NCBI GenBank assembly: GCA_964017125.1
Contig: OZ024903.1
Coordinates: 112,127,544-112,191,543 of the forward strand
Reading direction: 5' to 3'
Length of the DNA: 64,000 bases
Origin: Flabesymbios commensalis
Lineage: Eukaryota > Annelida > Polychaeta > Terebellida > Flabelligeridae
Shown: one piece after another, positions 12,000 through 24,591 of the stretch
How positions within the stretch are numbered: the stretch's first letter is position 1
How the letters are laid out: every line of letters starts with the position of its first letter
Made by a program: the position numbers and the translations under genes
Notes under the pieces: generated by a model
What the model was told of the DNA's origin: nothing
Databases searched by the model: none
What the model saw: only the letters and a program-made list of their open reading frames with translations

Positions 12000-12157
12000 C
12001 GAAATCGAATGATTGGTTTTTGGACTTGATATCAGACTATAAATCTGCACAATTTAATTCGCATAAGCTAATGAGATATAAGGCCTATAAATCTAAATTG
12101 GTTAAAATAATAGACGAGACTGAATTTAACAACGTATGGTAGAGGAATGTCTGTGCC

Positions 12158-12250
12158 CAGTAAACACTAGTAAAGACGTTGAACCAATGTTGACATGATG
12201 TTGGGCCAGAGTCGCAGATGCTGGGCCGCCATTAACCCAACATTGTATCT
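12158..12250. repeat. Hairpin repeat, family H2, partial
   Basis: CCCAGTAAACACTAGTAAAG, GTTGGGCCAGAGTCGCAGAT and ATTAACCCAACATTG; the right end is lost. Confidence 0.6.
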
Positions 12251-13260
12251 TGGTGCCGCGATTAACAACTTCAAATGGCTAAAAAATGATATTTGTTAAA
12301 ATTGACTCCTAGCCTTTTAGTGGTCAAAGGGTTGAAACTCCTGACCTGCGGATTTTTTGTTCTATTTTTCAGTCATTTAAAGCTGCTTTTAATGGATGAA
12401 AAATATGTTTACACCTGAAAAATAAACACTTGGCAAGTTAGGGTAGTGCCTCAACATGTAGGATATTTTAAGTGTCAATTACCGGTATTTCGGCAATTTT
12501 GATCTATTAAATGTAGTTTTTGTAAACCGGGGGGTCTTAATGCCCCCCCCCCCTCCCGACTGTATTGAAACCTGCTAGCAGCTCAAGGGTTTAAATTTGA
12601 AGTTTCCAATGACAAAAAAATATGTCAATTTCTGAAAAATAGCCACACAAATTGAATTATTTAATGAGACTCAATGTTATTTTACTACGTTTATATCAAA
12701 ATTTTGTGTGATCTAGGACACAATTGTTTAGGTAAATTTGTAGCGCATGATTTTCTCCATCAATTGTCTTTGTTGACTATTTTGTAGTCTAACCTTACAG
12801 CTTCAAAAATTTCAAGAAGCTATATAACAAGTATTTCAAAAGTTAGACCCTTTAAAATGTAATAAAATCGCGAGTTTCAAACAGAGTTGGTTTAATAGGT
12901 TTATAGAGTGACGTAATTTCATATCAATTTACAGCAAGACAAAATGTCTAATTTTTGAAATACTTAATATAATTTTGTGAATTTTTACAAGCTATAAAAT
13001 ATCGCCATCGTCTGAACCAGCATTGGGTGAAAACATCGTGTTTTGAATTTAGTTTTGGATCCGTCACAAGTTTGACACATGCTTGTAACCGTATATAGCC
13101 AAGGTGCATATAACGACTTAACTCTTAAAGGGCTGAATTTATTTGTAAAACACATCGCAACCAAGGGGTTTTTTTCAATTTAGAATCATCATAAATGTCT
13201 TTGTCAGCTCTTTCCAATTCATTTGAATACCTATGTTAGGGGTCTACGGCCATTAGAAAT

Positions 13261-13380
13261 ATGTTGATTCTTACAGTGCGGGGATCGACTTTAGTCGTCA
13301 GAATCTGACGTCAATTCTTACGTCTGCAGACGTCAGATTCTGACGATTAAAGTCGATCCCCGCGCTGTAAAAATCAACAT
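13261..13380. repeat. Hairpin repeat, family H1, near-perfect 120-bp palindrome
   Basis: ATGTTGATTCTTACAGTGCG and GGGATCGACTTTAGTCGTCA pair with the end TGACGATTAAAGTCGATCCC and CGCGCTGTAAAAATCAACAT. It serves as the type copy of family H1: ends CTTTCAGTGCGGGGATCGAC, inner TCAGAATCTGACGTC. Confidence 0.9.
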
Positions 13381-13396
13381 ATTACTCAGTCAGGGT

Positions 13397-13786
13397 CAAA
13401 GCGACAGAATCAGGCCAAAATCATCGAAAAATTGGTGATTTTATTTTGGCTTCTTGATATCTTACATATGGTGTAAACATGTCCATAGACTAGAACTGCA
13501 AAAGGTTTTTAATTTTTGTGTTGCGCATTTACCACATTAAGCGAGATATGAAGACGAAATTCTCGTATTTCTTATTTTGGAAATTCCTGTCCGAAATAAG
13601 ACATCGGGAATTTTGTCTTTATATCTCGCTTAATGTGGTAAATGCGCAACACAAAAAAAAACTTAGGTACGTAATTTTAGTCTATGGACATGTTCACATC
13701 ATATGGCCATATTAAAAAGCGGAAATAAAAATACAGATTTTTTCATTTCGAATAATTTTAATTAGCCTGATTGTGTCGCTTTTACT
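13397..13786. mobile_element. Long foldback element (copy of the element at 1-240)
   Basis: The left arm AAAGCGACAGAATCAGGCCA ... TTAAGCGAGATATGAAGACG is mirrored by the right arm CTTTATATCTCGCTTAATGT ... CCTGATTGTGTCGCTTTT. The loop is near 13,580. No coding capacity. Confidence 0.85.
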
Positions 13787-13895
13787 TCATGTGATCCTGC
13801 TTATTACAACGGGGAGAAAACGCGTGGATATTTGGCGTAATAATTCTTCTGTTTAGTCCGGGTGAGTGTACTTTGTGGGAGTGTCTGACTACACC

Positions 13896-14003
13896 CAGCA
13901 AACTCGAAAGGTTGAACTAATGCTGGATCAATGTGGGGCCAGCGTTGTAGACGATGGGCCAGCATTAACCCGGCATTGGCTCAACGTCCCGTGTTTGCTG
14001 GGT
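13896..14003. repeat. Hairpin repeat, family H2, best copy
   Basis: CCCAGCAAACTCGAAAGGTT and AACGTCCCGTGTTTGCTGGG close over GTTGTAGACGATGGGCCAGC. Confidence 0.85.
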
Positions 14004-15029
14004 AGTCACGCGATATATAATGCACCAACGTCCATTAAGAAGGATGCATTGTGGATTAGCTGTAAACAGGTAAAGTATTTGTTAGGCCGCCAGGGATGGG
14101 CGGAGCAGCTCCCTCCATTCAAATAGGGGTATAGTTATTATCGTAATTAGCATAATAACCATCCTTTATACCAGAAGGAAGATGGCCAAGAGCAACATAT
14201 TGTAGATCTGGTAATATTCGCGTGGTTTTAAATTCGCGAATTTAAAAATCTCGCGAAATTATTGTTATAATAGCGCTACCTATCATCGAAATTGATAATT
14301 CGCGAATTCAAAACTCGTGCAAAGTCCCAAAATAAAAATTCGCGAAAATCTAAACATCTAAAATCTAAACTTGAAAATTACCAGGTCTGCATATGCACAT
14401 ATACTATGCCATACAAAAGTGGCCTAAAATCAAATTTGTATGCAGCTTTGAATTTCGAACAGCTGCAATATTTACAACGGTCGTAGACCCCTAACATAGG
14501 TATTCGAATGAATTGGAAAGAGCCAAATAAGACATATATGATGATTTCAAATTGAGAAAAAAACATTTGGTTTCCATGGTTTATGCATAAATATTTTAGC
14601 ATCCAGTTATTGCAGCTAGTTTTCTACAGGAAAAACACGCTTAAATTTATCCCGTGGTCTGAAAATTAAAGTAGCTGCGTCGTCACGATTCGCCGAGTAG
14701 AGAGTGTCATCGCACGCATGCACAGCCTGGTCAACGTCCACAGGAGTGGGATCGGCCGCAATGTAAATATTATGGTTCAGTGAGACATAAGAACCCAGAT
14801 CCTTTACCCTTTAACCGCCGGTGCGGCATATATTCGGGTTTTCATTTTTTATTAGCACGTTAAGTACCACATTTTAAATATGGTAAAGATAAAATGTGAC
14901 ATCAACCAGCAAGATTTAAAAAGAGTTGACCTTCATTTTGGCAAATGTGAATCCTAAGCGGGTATGATTAAGTTTTGTTTTTAAATTAATGTTTTCAAAA
15001 TATACAAAGAAGAAAAATGGGTCATTTAA

Positions 15030-15413
15030 ATATCACTGGGAGGGACTAGTAGATTCTTAGAGGGTCGCAAATATACAATATCACTGGGAGGGACTAGTAG
15101 ATTCTTAGAGGGTCGCAAATATACAATATCACTTGGAGGGACTAGTAGATTCTTAGAGGGTCGCAAATATACAATATCACTGGGAGGGACTAGTAGATTC
15201 TTAGAGGGTCGCAAATATACAATATCACTGGGAGGGACTAGTAGATTCTTAGAGGGTCGCAAATATACAATATCACTGGGAGGGACTAGTAGATTCTTAG
15301 AGGGTCGCAAATATACAATATCACTGGGAGGGACTAGTAGATTCTTAGAGGGTCGCAAATATACAATATCACTGGGAGGGACTAGTAGATTCTTAGAGGG
15401 TCGCAAATATACA
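15030..15413 (+). repeat. 48-bp minisatellite, 8 nearly identical copies
   Basis: The unit is TATCACTGGGAGGGACTAGT then AGATTCTTAGAGGGTCGCAA and ATATACAA. Only one substitution is visible (CACTTGG), so expansion is recent. The antisense 126-codon frame is a by-product of 48 being divisible by three. Confidence 0.95.
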
Positions 15414-16244
15414 TTTGTTGAAAAATGTACTGCTTTATCATGATTCGTTTACAGCACCATCAGTTGTACTGCTTTATAATAAAAAGTTGGACAAACAGTT
15501 GTTCTGTGAAACCCCTAACTACATGTCATCGACTGGATTGTGGATATTAGAAGCCCAGTTATGTATTGTGATTTTAATTTGGAAAAAACCCTTCAGTTTC
15601 CATGGTTTAAACAAAATTACTTCAACGTTGTAATGACTGTTTTATGAAACGCGGCGAGGTGATGGTTCATTATATAATGAAATATTGCTGTACGCTTGTT
15701 TAGATTGGGGTCGGTGTCAACAAATTCATATGTTGCATTAATTCTTTAAGTACGGTGGTCCTCTTTATGCGTCAGAATCTGACGTCTACAAAGACGGTCC
15801 CTGCGCTGAAAGGGTTAACGCGCTGACATATTTGTGTATGCACCGAGAGAATAAAAGGTTAATTTGAATTTGAAATCATCATAAATGTCTTAGCTAGCTC
15901 TTTCTGCTTCATTTGTATGCCTATGTTATTGATCTACAGTCGTTATAAATATTTTACTCTTTCAGTGCGGAGAAATCTGAGGTCTATACACGTCAAATTC
16001 TGACGTCTAATCCTATTTTACTCTTTTAGTGCAGGGATCGACATCAGACGTGACATCTATGGACGTCAGATTCTGATTCTAAAGTCGGGCCCTGCACTGA
16101 AAAGGTTGATGTCAGAGTTAAATGTTCCGAGTCTATGTTTCATGGTTTTGTCACCAATCCTGATTTCGTTCGCTATCCAAGTGTGAGAAAGTGTCAGAGA
16201 ATGTAAATCCCGTAAATTCGGGACCCGCGGTTTGTCGCGAATCA

Positions 16245-17170
16245 TGATGTGTTGCCCTGTACCATCACGTGTACCGCTTTATCATGATTCGTTGTACAGT
16301 ACTATCACGTGTACTGCTTTATCATGATTCGTTGTACAGTAATATCACTTGTACTGCTTTATCATGATGTGTTGTACAGTACTATCACTTCTAATGCCTT
16401 ATCATGATTAGTTGTACAGTACCATCACTTGTACTGCTTTAGCATGATTCGTTGTACAGTACCATCACGTACACTGCTTTATGATGATTCGTTGTACAGT
16501 TTCATCACTTGTACTGCTTTATCATGATTTGTTGTAAAGTAAAATCAAGTGTACTGCTTTATCATGATTCGTTGTACAGTACCATCACGTATACTGCTTT
16601 ATCATGATTCGTCATATTGTACCATCTCGTGTACTGTTTTATCATGATTCGTTGTACAGCACGATCAAGCTTTATCATGATTCGTTGTACAGCACCATCA
16701 CGTGTACTGCTTTATCATGATTCGTTGTACAGTACCATCACATGTACTGCTTTATCATGATTCGTTGTACAGTACCATCACGTGTCCTGCTTTATCATGA
16801 TTCGTTGTACAGTACCATCAAGTGTACTGCTTTATCATGATTCGCTGTACAGTACCATCAAGTGTACTGCTTTATTATTATTCGTTGTACAGTGCCATCA
16901 CGTGTACTGCTTTATTATGATCCGCTGTACAGTACCATCACGTGTACTGCTGCATCATGATTCGCTGTACAGTACCATCACGTGTACTGCTTTTTCATGA
17001 TTCGTTGTACAGTACCATCACATGTACTGCTTTATCATGATCTGTTGTACAGTACCATCACATGTACTGCGTTATCATTATTCGTTGTACAGTGCCATCA
17101 CGTGTACTGCTTTGTTATGATCCGCTGTACAGTACCATCACGTGTACTGCTTTATCATGATTCGTTTTAC
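16245..17170 (+). repeat. 40-bp satellite, left arm, about 23 copies
   Basis: The unit is TACTGCTTTATCATGATTCG then TTGTACAGTACCATCACGTG. Changes at TATCATGA/TATTATTA and CACG/CAAG are scattered. Confidence 0.93.
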
Positions 17171-18290
17171 AGTACACGTGATGGCACTGTACAACGAATA
17201 ATGATAACGCAGTACACGTGATGGTACTGGACAACGAAGCATGATAAAGCAGTACACGTGATGGTACTGTACAACGAATCATGATAAAGCAGTACACGTG
17301 ATGGTACTGTACAACGAATCATGATAAAGCAGTACACGTGATGGTACTGTACAACGAATCATGATAGAGCAGTACACTTGATGGTACTGTGCAACGAATC
17401 ATGATAAAGCAGTACATGTGATGGTACTGTACAACGAATCTTGATTAGGCAGTAGATGTGATGGTACTGTACAACGAATCATGATAAAGCAGTACATGTG
17501 ATGGTATTGTACAACGAATCATGATAAACAGTACAAGTGGTGGTACTGTACAACGAATCATGATAAAGCAGTACACGTGATGGTACTGTACAACGAATCA
17601 TGATAAAGCAGTACACGTGATGGTACTGTACAACGAATCATGATAAAGCAGTGTATGTGATGGTACTGTACAACGAATCATGATAAACAGTACAAGTGAT
17701 GGTACTGTACAACGAATCATGATAAAGCAGTACACGTGATGGTACTGTACAACGAATCATGATAAAGCAGTACACGTGATGGTACTGTACAACGAATCAT
17801 GATAAAGCAGTACACTTGATGGTACTGTACAACGAATCATGATAAAGCAGTACACTTGGTGGTACTGTACAACGAATCATGATAAAGCAGTACACGTGAT
17901 GGTACTGTACAGCGGATCATCATAAAGCAGTACACGTGATGGTACAATACGACGAATCATGATGAAGCAGTACATGTGATAGTACTGTACAACGAATCAT
18001 GATAAACATTACAAGTGATGTTACTGTACAACGATTCACGATAAAGCAGTATACGTGATGATACTGTACAACGAATCATGATAAAGCAGTACATGTGATG
18101 GTACTGTACAATGAATCATGATAAACAGTACAAGTGATGTTACTGTACAACGAATCACGATAAAGCAGTATACGTGATGATACTGTACAACGAATCATGA
18201 TAAAGCAGTGCACGTGATGGTACTGTACAGCAAATCATAATAAAGCAGTACACGTGATGATACAATATGACTAATCACGATAAAGCAGTC
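17171..18290 (-). repeat. 40-bp satellite, right arm in inverted direction, about 28 copies
   Basis: These are reverse complements of the left-arm unit. The copy number is higher than on the left, so the arms have changed since the inversion. Confidence 0.93.
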
Positions 18291-19833
18291 CCGAATTTAC
18301 GGGATTTACATTCTATGACACTTTCTCACACTTGGATAGCGAGCGAAATCAGGATTGGTGACAAAACCATGAAACATAGACTCGGAACATTCAACTCTGA
18401 CATCAACCCTTTCAGTGCAGGGCCCGACTTTAGAATCAGAATCTGAGGTCCATAGATGTCAGGTCTGGTGTCGATCCCTGCACTAAAACAGTAGAATAGG
18501 ATTAGATGTCAGAATTTGACGTGTATAGACCTCCGCACTGAAAGAGTAAAATATTCATAACGACTCTAGCTCAAAAGCATAGGCATACAAATGGAACAGA
18601 AAGAGCTAGCTAAGACATTCATGATGATTTCAAATTCAAATTAACCCTTTATTCTCTCGGTGTATACACAAAGATGTCAGCGCGTTAACCCTTTCAGCGC
18701 AGGGACCGTCTTTGTAGACGTCAGATTCTAACGCATAAAGAGGACCCCCGCACTTAAAGAATTAAAATATTTCTTATGGACGTAGACCCATATTGTAATC
18801 AATGTTGATTGTATGTATATGTTTTGCGCGTTTCAACAGAGAATGCAGTAGTGACCAAGATTAGCCAAGAGCAGAACACGTGACCCAACACGTGATCAGT
18901 CGAGCACAACACGTGACCAACACATGCTCAGCCAAACATACAAACATGATGACAAAGACAGCTCGGGCATTAGTGGTTCTGATGATGGCAGTGTTGTTAC
19001 CTTCTCCATCACAGTTACATGCTTTCTCCTACTCAAGTTAGTATATGTCAGTTTATTCATATACTCAAGTTTCCATATGCCATTATTTAGCTATACTCAA
19101 GTTAATATTTGACAGTAAGTATAGTTTCCCTATGCAGAGTACTATTCTTAACTCTACTTAGATAATTGTTTATGTGATTTGCTGGTGAACATTGAAGGTT
19201 GACAAAGGCACATTTTTCAGAATCCTTCCCCACGGTCAAATGTATGAATAATGTATCATTTTATTAATATTTTAATTATCTAAATGAAAAAAATGTGTTA
19301 GTAACTGCCACTGGAATCGTTATCTTAAGTTTGAGGTTACTAAATTAATATCTGTGAGGTGTTTTTGCTAAGAGTTTATATTTTCCAGCAAACATATACC
19401 CGATCGCCCTTACCCCCTTTGAGTTTTTATAGTACAAAACATAGTCTACACCAATCTAGGCCTAGGCTATCATTTCGTTTTGGTGAAAAATCAGAGTGAT
19501 TTAAGTAGACTAGTCTGTATATATCTCTGTATATCTTTTGAATGTCCCTCATTTGTGCAGTGTGGTTGGGAACTTAGTTTATACCATGTCTTAGGACAGC
19601 ATTTTCATGCTAAGAAAATGTCAGAAAATAATCATGGAAATAACATTAGGCATATCACTGTATGGACGTCAGCAGGGTCCCTCTATTGGCTTCTTCCTTG
19701 GTGTCCATGCCCATAGTGTCACAGTCAGATGATTATTGCTTTATTTGAGTAATAATAAATGTGGCCGAGTTTTAAATGGTCACTGTGATATATGGATATA
19801 ACGAAGTTTTTGTTAAGTCTCTGACATTGTCTT

Positions 19834-20025
<192 letters not shown>

Positions 20026-20558
20026 CCCAATGAGCATTTGCCCATCTTCCTCAAACATTCTTTATAAAGAGATCCAACTGTAAAGAGATCCAAGTATGTA
20101 TCTTATGCCTTTGGCTTTTACTTTTCTCTCACGATCAGCCCAATTCTCTTCCCGATAATGCCATATGCATATAATACACCAGTTTAATCGTCATTAACAT
20201 TCATACAACTGTCTAGAATACCACCACTCAAGCAGAGCCATCTACTGATTAACTTGGAACTGTACTTGGGATTATGTAGTTATACCTACAACCACATATA
20301 CTATAGTCATTCTAAACTATTTAAGACATGTTTTATAAGTTCAGTAACTACCTACGTTGTGTAGCCATTCAATCAACGACATCTACACACATTAGGCCTA
20401 CAGCATTGCCAAGGCCAAAGAGAATACATGTGCTACCTCATCACGACATAGTAACACTTTTAAATATATTTTATTTTCCAACGCTATAATCCAAGTCATG
20501 AATTTCCAATTGGAATGGATAATGTAAAATTAACGAATTGTTTAACATGTTTGTTCAG

Positions 20559-20806
20559 AGTGCGTCATTAAACTGAAAGGGTGTGCGAACGTGGCGACCT
20601 ATAGCGATTTCGTTGGCTTTGTGGAGATCAACGGAGTGCGAGTGAGAGAGTTCAACACATACTCTACAGGAGCGAATGGACCAGGACTTCGTGTATTCAG
20701 TATGAATTACCACTGCCAGGTGTCGGACATATTTCGTATTGATGTCGATAGCACAACGGGGGATATATCCGGAAACGATGGGCTGTTATTTACACAATTT
20801 ATCCAG
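20559..20806 (+). CDS. Exon 2: N-terminal half of ILEI/FAM3-like domain
   Basis: The acceptor is TTGTTCAG and the donor is CAG-GTTTGT; phase is 1 in, 0 out. The 82 codons begin CVIKLKGCANV and contain FVEINGVRVREFN, GLRVFSMN and SGNDGLLFTQFIQ. In the interleukin-like EMT inducer (ILEI/PANDER, FAM3) fold, a short 'ing' strand, a strand ending in a G-containing turn, and an acidic stretch before a 'FLQSIP' helix occur in this order. The next exon continues directly with SVPQGTALLGVSC. In FAM3 and POMGNT1-type proteins this domain is secreted or luminal and binds carbohydrate or a receptor. No catalytic activity is implied. The match is by pattern only. Confidence 0.7.
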
Positions 20807-20849
20807 GTTTGTAGACAGTTGCCATATTTTAAATTATAATGCTTAAGCA

Positions 20850-20937
20850 ATACTGCCCGGGGATCGACTTTAGACGTCAGAATCTGTGGGCTATAGAAGT
20901 CAGATTCTGACGTCGAAAGTCAATTACCGCGCTTAGT
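20850..20937. repeat. Hairpin repeat, family H1, just downstream of exon 2
   Basis: GGGGATCGACTTTAGACGTC and GACGTCGAAAGTCAATTACCG are the arms. It starts 44 bp after the exon 2 donor. Confidence 0.8.
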
Positions 20938-21401
20938 AATTATTTCTAATGGCCATAGACCCCTTGACATAAGTATTCAAATGAAAAGGAACGAGGAAAG
21001 ACATTTATGATGATTTTAAATTGAAAAAACCCTTAGGTCTCCATGGTTTATATCAAAATATTTCAATGATTTAGGGGTTAATGGACACTCGAAATGACAA
21101 TGTGTGGTTAATCTCTCTGACACTGTGGAATGGGTTTTAGAGATCTGAAAGTTATATTCCAGTTTACCAATTGTTAATCTTACATGATTACCTTTACACC
21201 TACTTCATTTCACAGCTTGAATTTCATATAAAAAACCGGAAAAACAACAAATATGTACTAAAAATCAATGTTCGCGGGATATTTTGTATTTGTAACTTTA
21301 AATTACCACTGAATATGTAGTATTATAACGTTAAGGAATATATGCCATACAACTGTGAAAATTGCTATACACCATATATTTTGATGGGTAATAACATTAA
21401 C

Positions 21402-21626
21402 CTTTTCACTACCATACATGACGGAAATTTCCGTCGTCATTCGTCAATGAACGTAACCATAAAAAGACACAATTTTTCGTCAAATATATACTACATTTAT
21501 GTATTTTTCGTCATTTGAAGCTGGAAATTGCGTTAGCAATTCCAGCTTCAAATGACGAAAAATAGAACCCCTACACCAGTATATGTGGATCCTGGTATGC
21601 ACCCCGGCCCGGAAGTCAAAGGGTTA
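21402..21626. mobile_element. Foldback MITE, family H3
   Basis: TTAACCTTTTCACTACC and CAAAGGGTTAA bound a near-perfect hairpin, CATTTGAAGCTGGAAATTGC with its complement, at 21,500-21,560. Confidence 0.75.
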
Positions 21627-22257
21627 ATAAATATGTTTGATAACATGTCATACTTAAGTTTGGATATTCTCCTAGCTGAATATTTTTACCAAACGATTGA
21701 TTGTTTGCTGGTATAGTAGTCTAAGTGTGATTTACGGGCTACATAGAATGTCCAGGACAGAATCATCTAACATGGTAGATGATGTTATTCTGGAGGTATA
21801 CCCGAGGAAATAACATTTAAAAAAATACCCGTGTACACAATGTTCATTTTTCCACAACCCATGTAGCCATGTTTTGTTTAGATATAGCTTCAGCTATACT
21901 ACACTAACATGAAAATATAAACATGTAGCCTATCTCAACAAACAAAGGTCTCTGGCCGAATGTTTTATTCTATTAGTCACAAGTCAATTTTTTTTTGTTA
22001 TTGATCAAAATGTTATTAATTACAGTTTAATATGTTTTTTTTTATTAATCACAATTTAGAATGCCTAATGTTATTAATCACAATTTAGGGATGACGTTCT
22101 AAACGTTATAGACACAACTTTAAGTTGACAGAAACTATGTTCCACTTTGTCAAACCACAAACTACTACAATAATACTGGAGATCTATTACTTGACCTGCC
22201 CTTCATCAAATTTTTTCTTGTTATATCTGAATAATTGTTATCGGATTGTTGTTTTAG

Positions 22258-22522
22258 AGTGTACCACAGGGCACAGCACTGCTGGGAGTGAGCTGTGGTG
22301 GTACTGGTGACAAAGACGGAAAACAAGAAACTCTACATGGCCCGATGGGGGCTATAGGGGTGAAGACTGGCATTGACGGCACCGGAATACTCATGTTCAC
22401 CGCCAGAAAGGGATATCCTTGGCAAGCTGTGCAACGCTTAATTGACGGAACCTCCACCACACCAGTTTACAACATACCAGAGTACCTGGAAACCACGGTG
22501 TATCAGTACCCTTCATATTACA
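22258..22522 (+). CDS. Exon 3: C-terminal half of ILEI-like domain, with repeat-embedded donor
   Basis: The acceptor TTGTTTTAG is followed by AGT GTA CCA in phase 0, reading SVPQGTALLGVSCGG. It continues through LHGPMGAIG, GILMFTARKGYPWQAVQRL and ends EYLETTVYQYPSYY. The 'vP.GT.LLgV' strand, the LGA-type turn and the final 'f.g.KG' strand complete an ILEI/FAM3-like domain begun in exon 2. The first donor, TACA-GTAAGT at 22,522, is phase 1, which suits the next exon at 23,443. That donor and the last 13 codons are the first copy of a 45-bp tandem repeat. Further identical-phase donors follow every 45 bp, so the exon may end at several places. Confidence 0.75.
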
Positions 22523-23275
22523 GTAAGTACCTGGAGACCACGGTGTATCAGTACCCTTCATATTACAGTAAGTACCTGGAAACCACGGTGTATCAGTACC
22601 CTTCATATTACAGTAAGTACCTGGAGACCACGGTGTATCAGTACCCTTCATATTACAGTAAGTACCTGGAAACCACGGTGTATCAGTACCCTTCATATTA
22701 CAGTAAGTACCTGGAAACCACGGTGTATCAATACCCTTCATATTACAGTAAGTACCTGGAGACCACGGTGTATCAGTACCCTTCATATTACAGTAAGTAC
22801 CTGGAAACCACGGTGTATCAATAACCTTTATATTACAGTAAGTACCAGGAAACCACGGTGTATCAGTACCCTTCATATTACAGTAAGTACCTGGAAACCA
22901 CTGTGTATCAGTAGCCACCATATTACAGTAAGTACCAGGAAACCACGGTGTATCAGTACCCTTCATATTACAGTAAGTACCTGGAAACCACGGTGTATCA
23001 ATACCCTTCATATTACAGTAAGTACCTGGAGACCACGGTGTATCAGTACCCTTCATATTACAGTAAGTACCAGGAAACCACGGTGTATCAGTACCCTTCA
23101 TAGTACAGTAAGTACCTGGAAACCACGGTGTATCAATACCCTTCATAGTACAGTAAGTACCAGGAAACCACGGTGTATCAGTACCCTCCATATTACAGTA
23201 AGTACCTGGAAACCACGGTGTATCAATAACCTTTATATTACAGTAAGTACCAGGAAACCACGGTGTATCATTTGA
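22478..23275 (+). repeat. 45-bp minisatellite repeating an exon end and its splice donor (17 donors)
   Basis: The unit reads about ACCTGGAAACCACGGTGTAT then CAGTACCCTTCATATTACAG and TAAGT. GTAAGT donors fall after 22,522 and every 45 bp to 23,242, 17 in all. Because 45 is a multiple of three, each copy adds 15 residues (about YLETTVYQYPSYYSK) without changing phase. Copies up to the donor at 22,792 (seven donors) are open; the forward frame then meets TAA at 22,822. Later copies are more diverged, with CCAGGAAACC and TAGTACAG variants. Confidence 0.92.
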
Positions 23276-23442
23276 GACCAAGTATTTTCAAAACTTTATA
23301 TTTAAACACTTTTTTTTCTCAAGAAAAATAATTTGGCTAATCAAGCAAATTAAAAACGACTATAGCTTAGTGGTGAAAAGGTTTAAATTTTATACCAATC
23401 GATATACTATTTAACATAATGTAATTTCTGTTTTTTCCTTAG

Positions 23443-24087
23443 TGAGTCCATCGAGAGAGGAATGTGTTCCGAGTATGCCACCTTACGATTTTGTCGCCAC
23501 TCACCAAGTACACGACATGGTCATAACCCCAGGTTTACAAATAGGATGTAGTGGTTACATCGCCGGCTTCCGCATGATATTATCGGGGGCAAGCTCATAC
23601 GACTACTACCCTCTATACGTAGGTATTTGGCGCAATGGAAAACCAGTAGAAAAGGTCAAAGTGGAGTTCCAAAATGTTATGAAAGACGCTGTTGATGGTT
23701 CGGGACTGGCGACCTACCTGTTTCCTGATGAGAGAGTATACGTGATGCCGGGAGACTACCTGAGTACACACACTGATGATTACACATATAAGTTAGACCA
23801 CCCTGTGAAAGCTAGGGTCTACTTGGACTATTATGATTACGATAATTTCCTGTACTTCCCTAGTACATATGGTGAGACGCCATCGCGCATAGGAAGCACT
23901 GAGTGGGACGAAGCTATAGGATCTAAGATATTGTACGACATGCAGGATAGTGACTGGGACAAAATGAAACGGTATCATTACTATAACTATGACTTGGACG
24001 ACACAAATGGCTACAGCGGCAAAGTTGAAATTGATTATGCAATTCAACAGATGGCACTACAGCCAATTATCGTGCAGAATAGAACAG
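23443..24087 (+). CDS. Exon 4: 215-residue extracellular domain, family not recognised
   Basis: The acceptor TTTTTTCCTTAG and donor ACAG-GTGAGT are strong; phase is 1 in, 1 out. This single long exon begins SPSREECVPSMPPYDF. It contains QIGCSGYIAGFRMIL, YYPLYVGIWRNGKPVEKV, VMPGDYLSTHTDDY and a run of Tyr/Asp (YLDYYDYDNFLYF), then ends IIVQNRTG. It holds two cysteines. Alternating hydrophobic residues with many aromatics suggest a beta-sandwich. The Asp-rich segment could bind calcium, which is inference. The GYIAGFRMIL motif recalls GRIVAFQYYSL in exon 5, so exons 4 and 5 may be diverged copies of one domain. I cannot name a Pfam family. Confidence 0.8.
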
Positions 24088-24591
24088 GTGAGTGCTTGCT
24101 TTTTCATCCTTTCACAATGCACGACGCTTTTAAAATCATGCTAACTGTGTTTGCGCGGGAAAAATACTCGCAGTGACCAAATGTACAGAAGCCCATCTGA
24201 CTTGAAGCCCAGGGTGGCAGTTACCTATAAAGGAGATTTTTAAACCACTCCTAAACAATGCAAGTGAGATTGAAAATAACCCCTAAACACCACAAGCTCA
24301 CTTGAATAAAAAGCCCATTTCACTTTGAGTGAAGGTTTAAAAAATAACCCTTAATTCTGTATTTCTAAACATCCTTCTCTTTAAACACACCCCTTATTAG
24401 AGATTTGAGGTCTTTTGAACCCTTAAACATGTAACGCGTGTTACACACGTTTTTCACGAAAAACAACCCTTCACGGGTAGCAAGCCTGTTTTATGGGGAG
24501 CAGCCCCCTCACCCCGGGACTTGAAGATGATAATTGCTTCAGACATAGGCTTAAAATTAAAAAAAATGAATTAAAGTGTAGTGCAGTGGCG

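Larger units (their letters stand above)
15742..18766. repeat. Large palindrome (about 3 kb) with inverted satellite arms
   Basis: The outer arms match as reverse complements: TTAATTCTTTAAG at 15,742 with CTTAAAGAATTAA at 18,766. Further in, ATGTAAATCCCGTAAATTCG at 16,200 pairs with the same words reversed at 18,292. The inner part is a satellite that changes direction at about 17,170. Confidence 0.9.

Noticed and set aside
15026-15406. Antisense 126-codon frame LRPSKNLLVPPSDIVY repeated
   Set aside because: Comes from a 48-bp unit divisible by three. No flanking coding sequence or splice sites.
16245-18290. Regular 40-bp repeats considered as a CRISPR array
   Set aside because: Units are contiguous with no unique spacers, reverse direction midway, and sit in an animal intron.
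22397-23281. Antisense 294-codon frame with a TDTPWFPGTYCNMKG-type repeat
   Set aside because: It is the shadow of the 45-bp array; any frame without a stop in one unit stays open across all copies. Exon 3 and its donor explain the sense strand.
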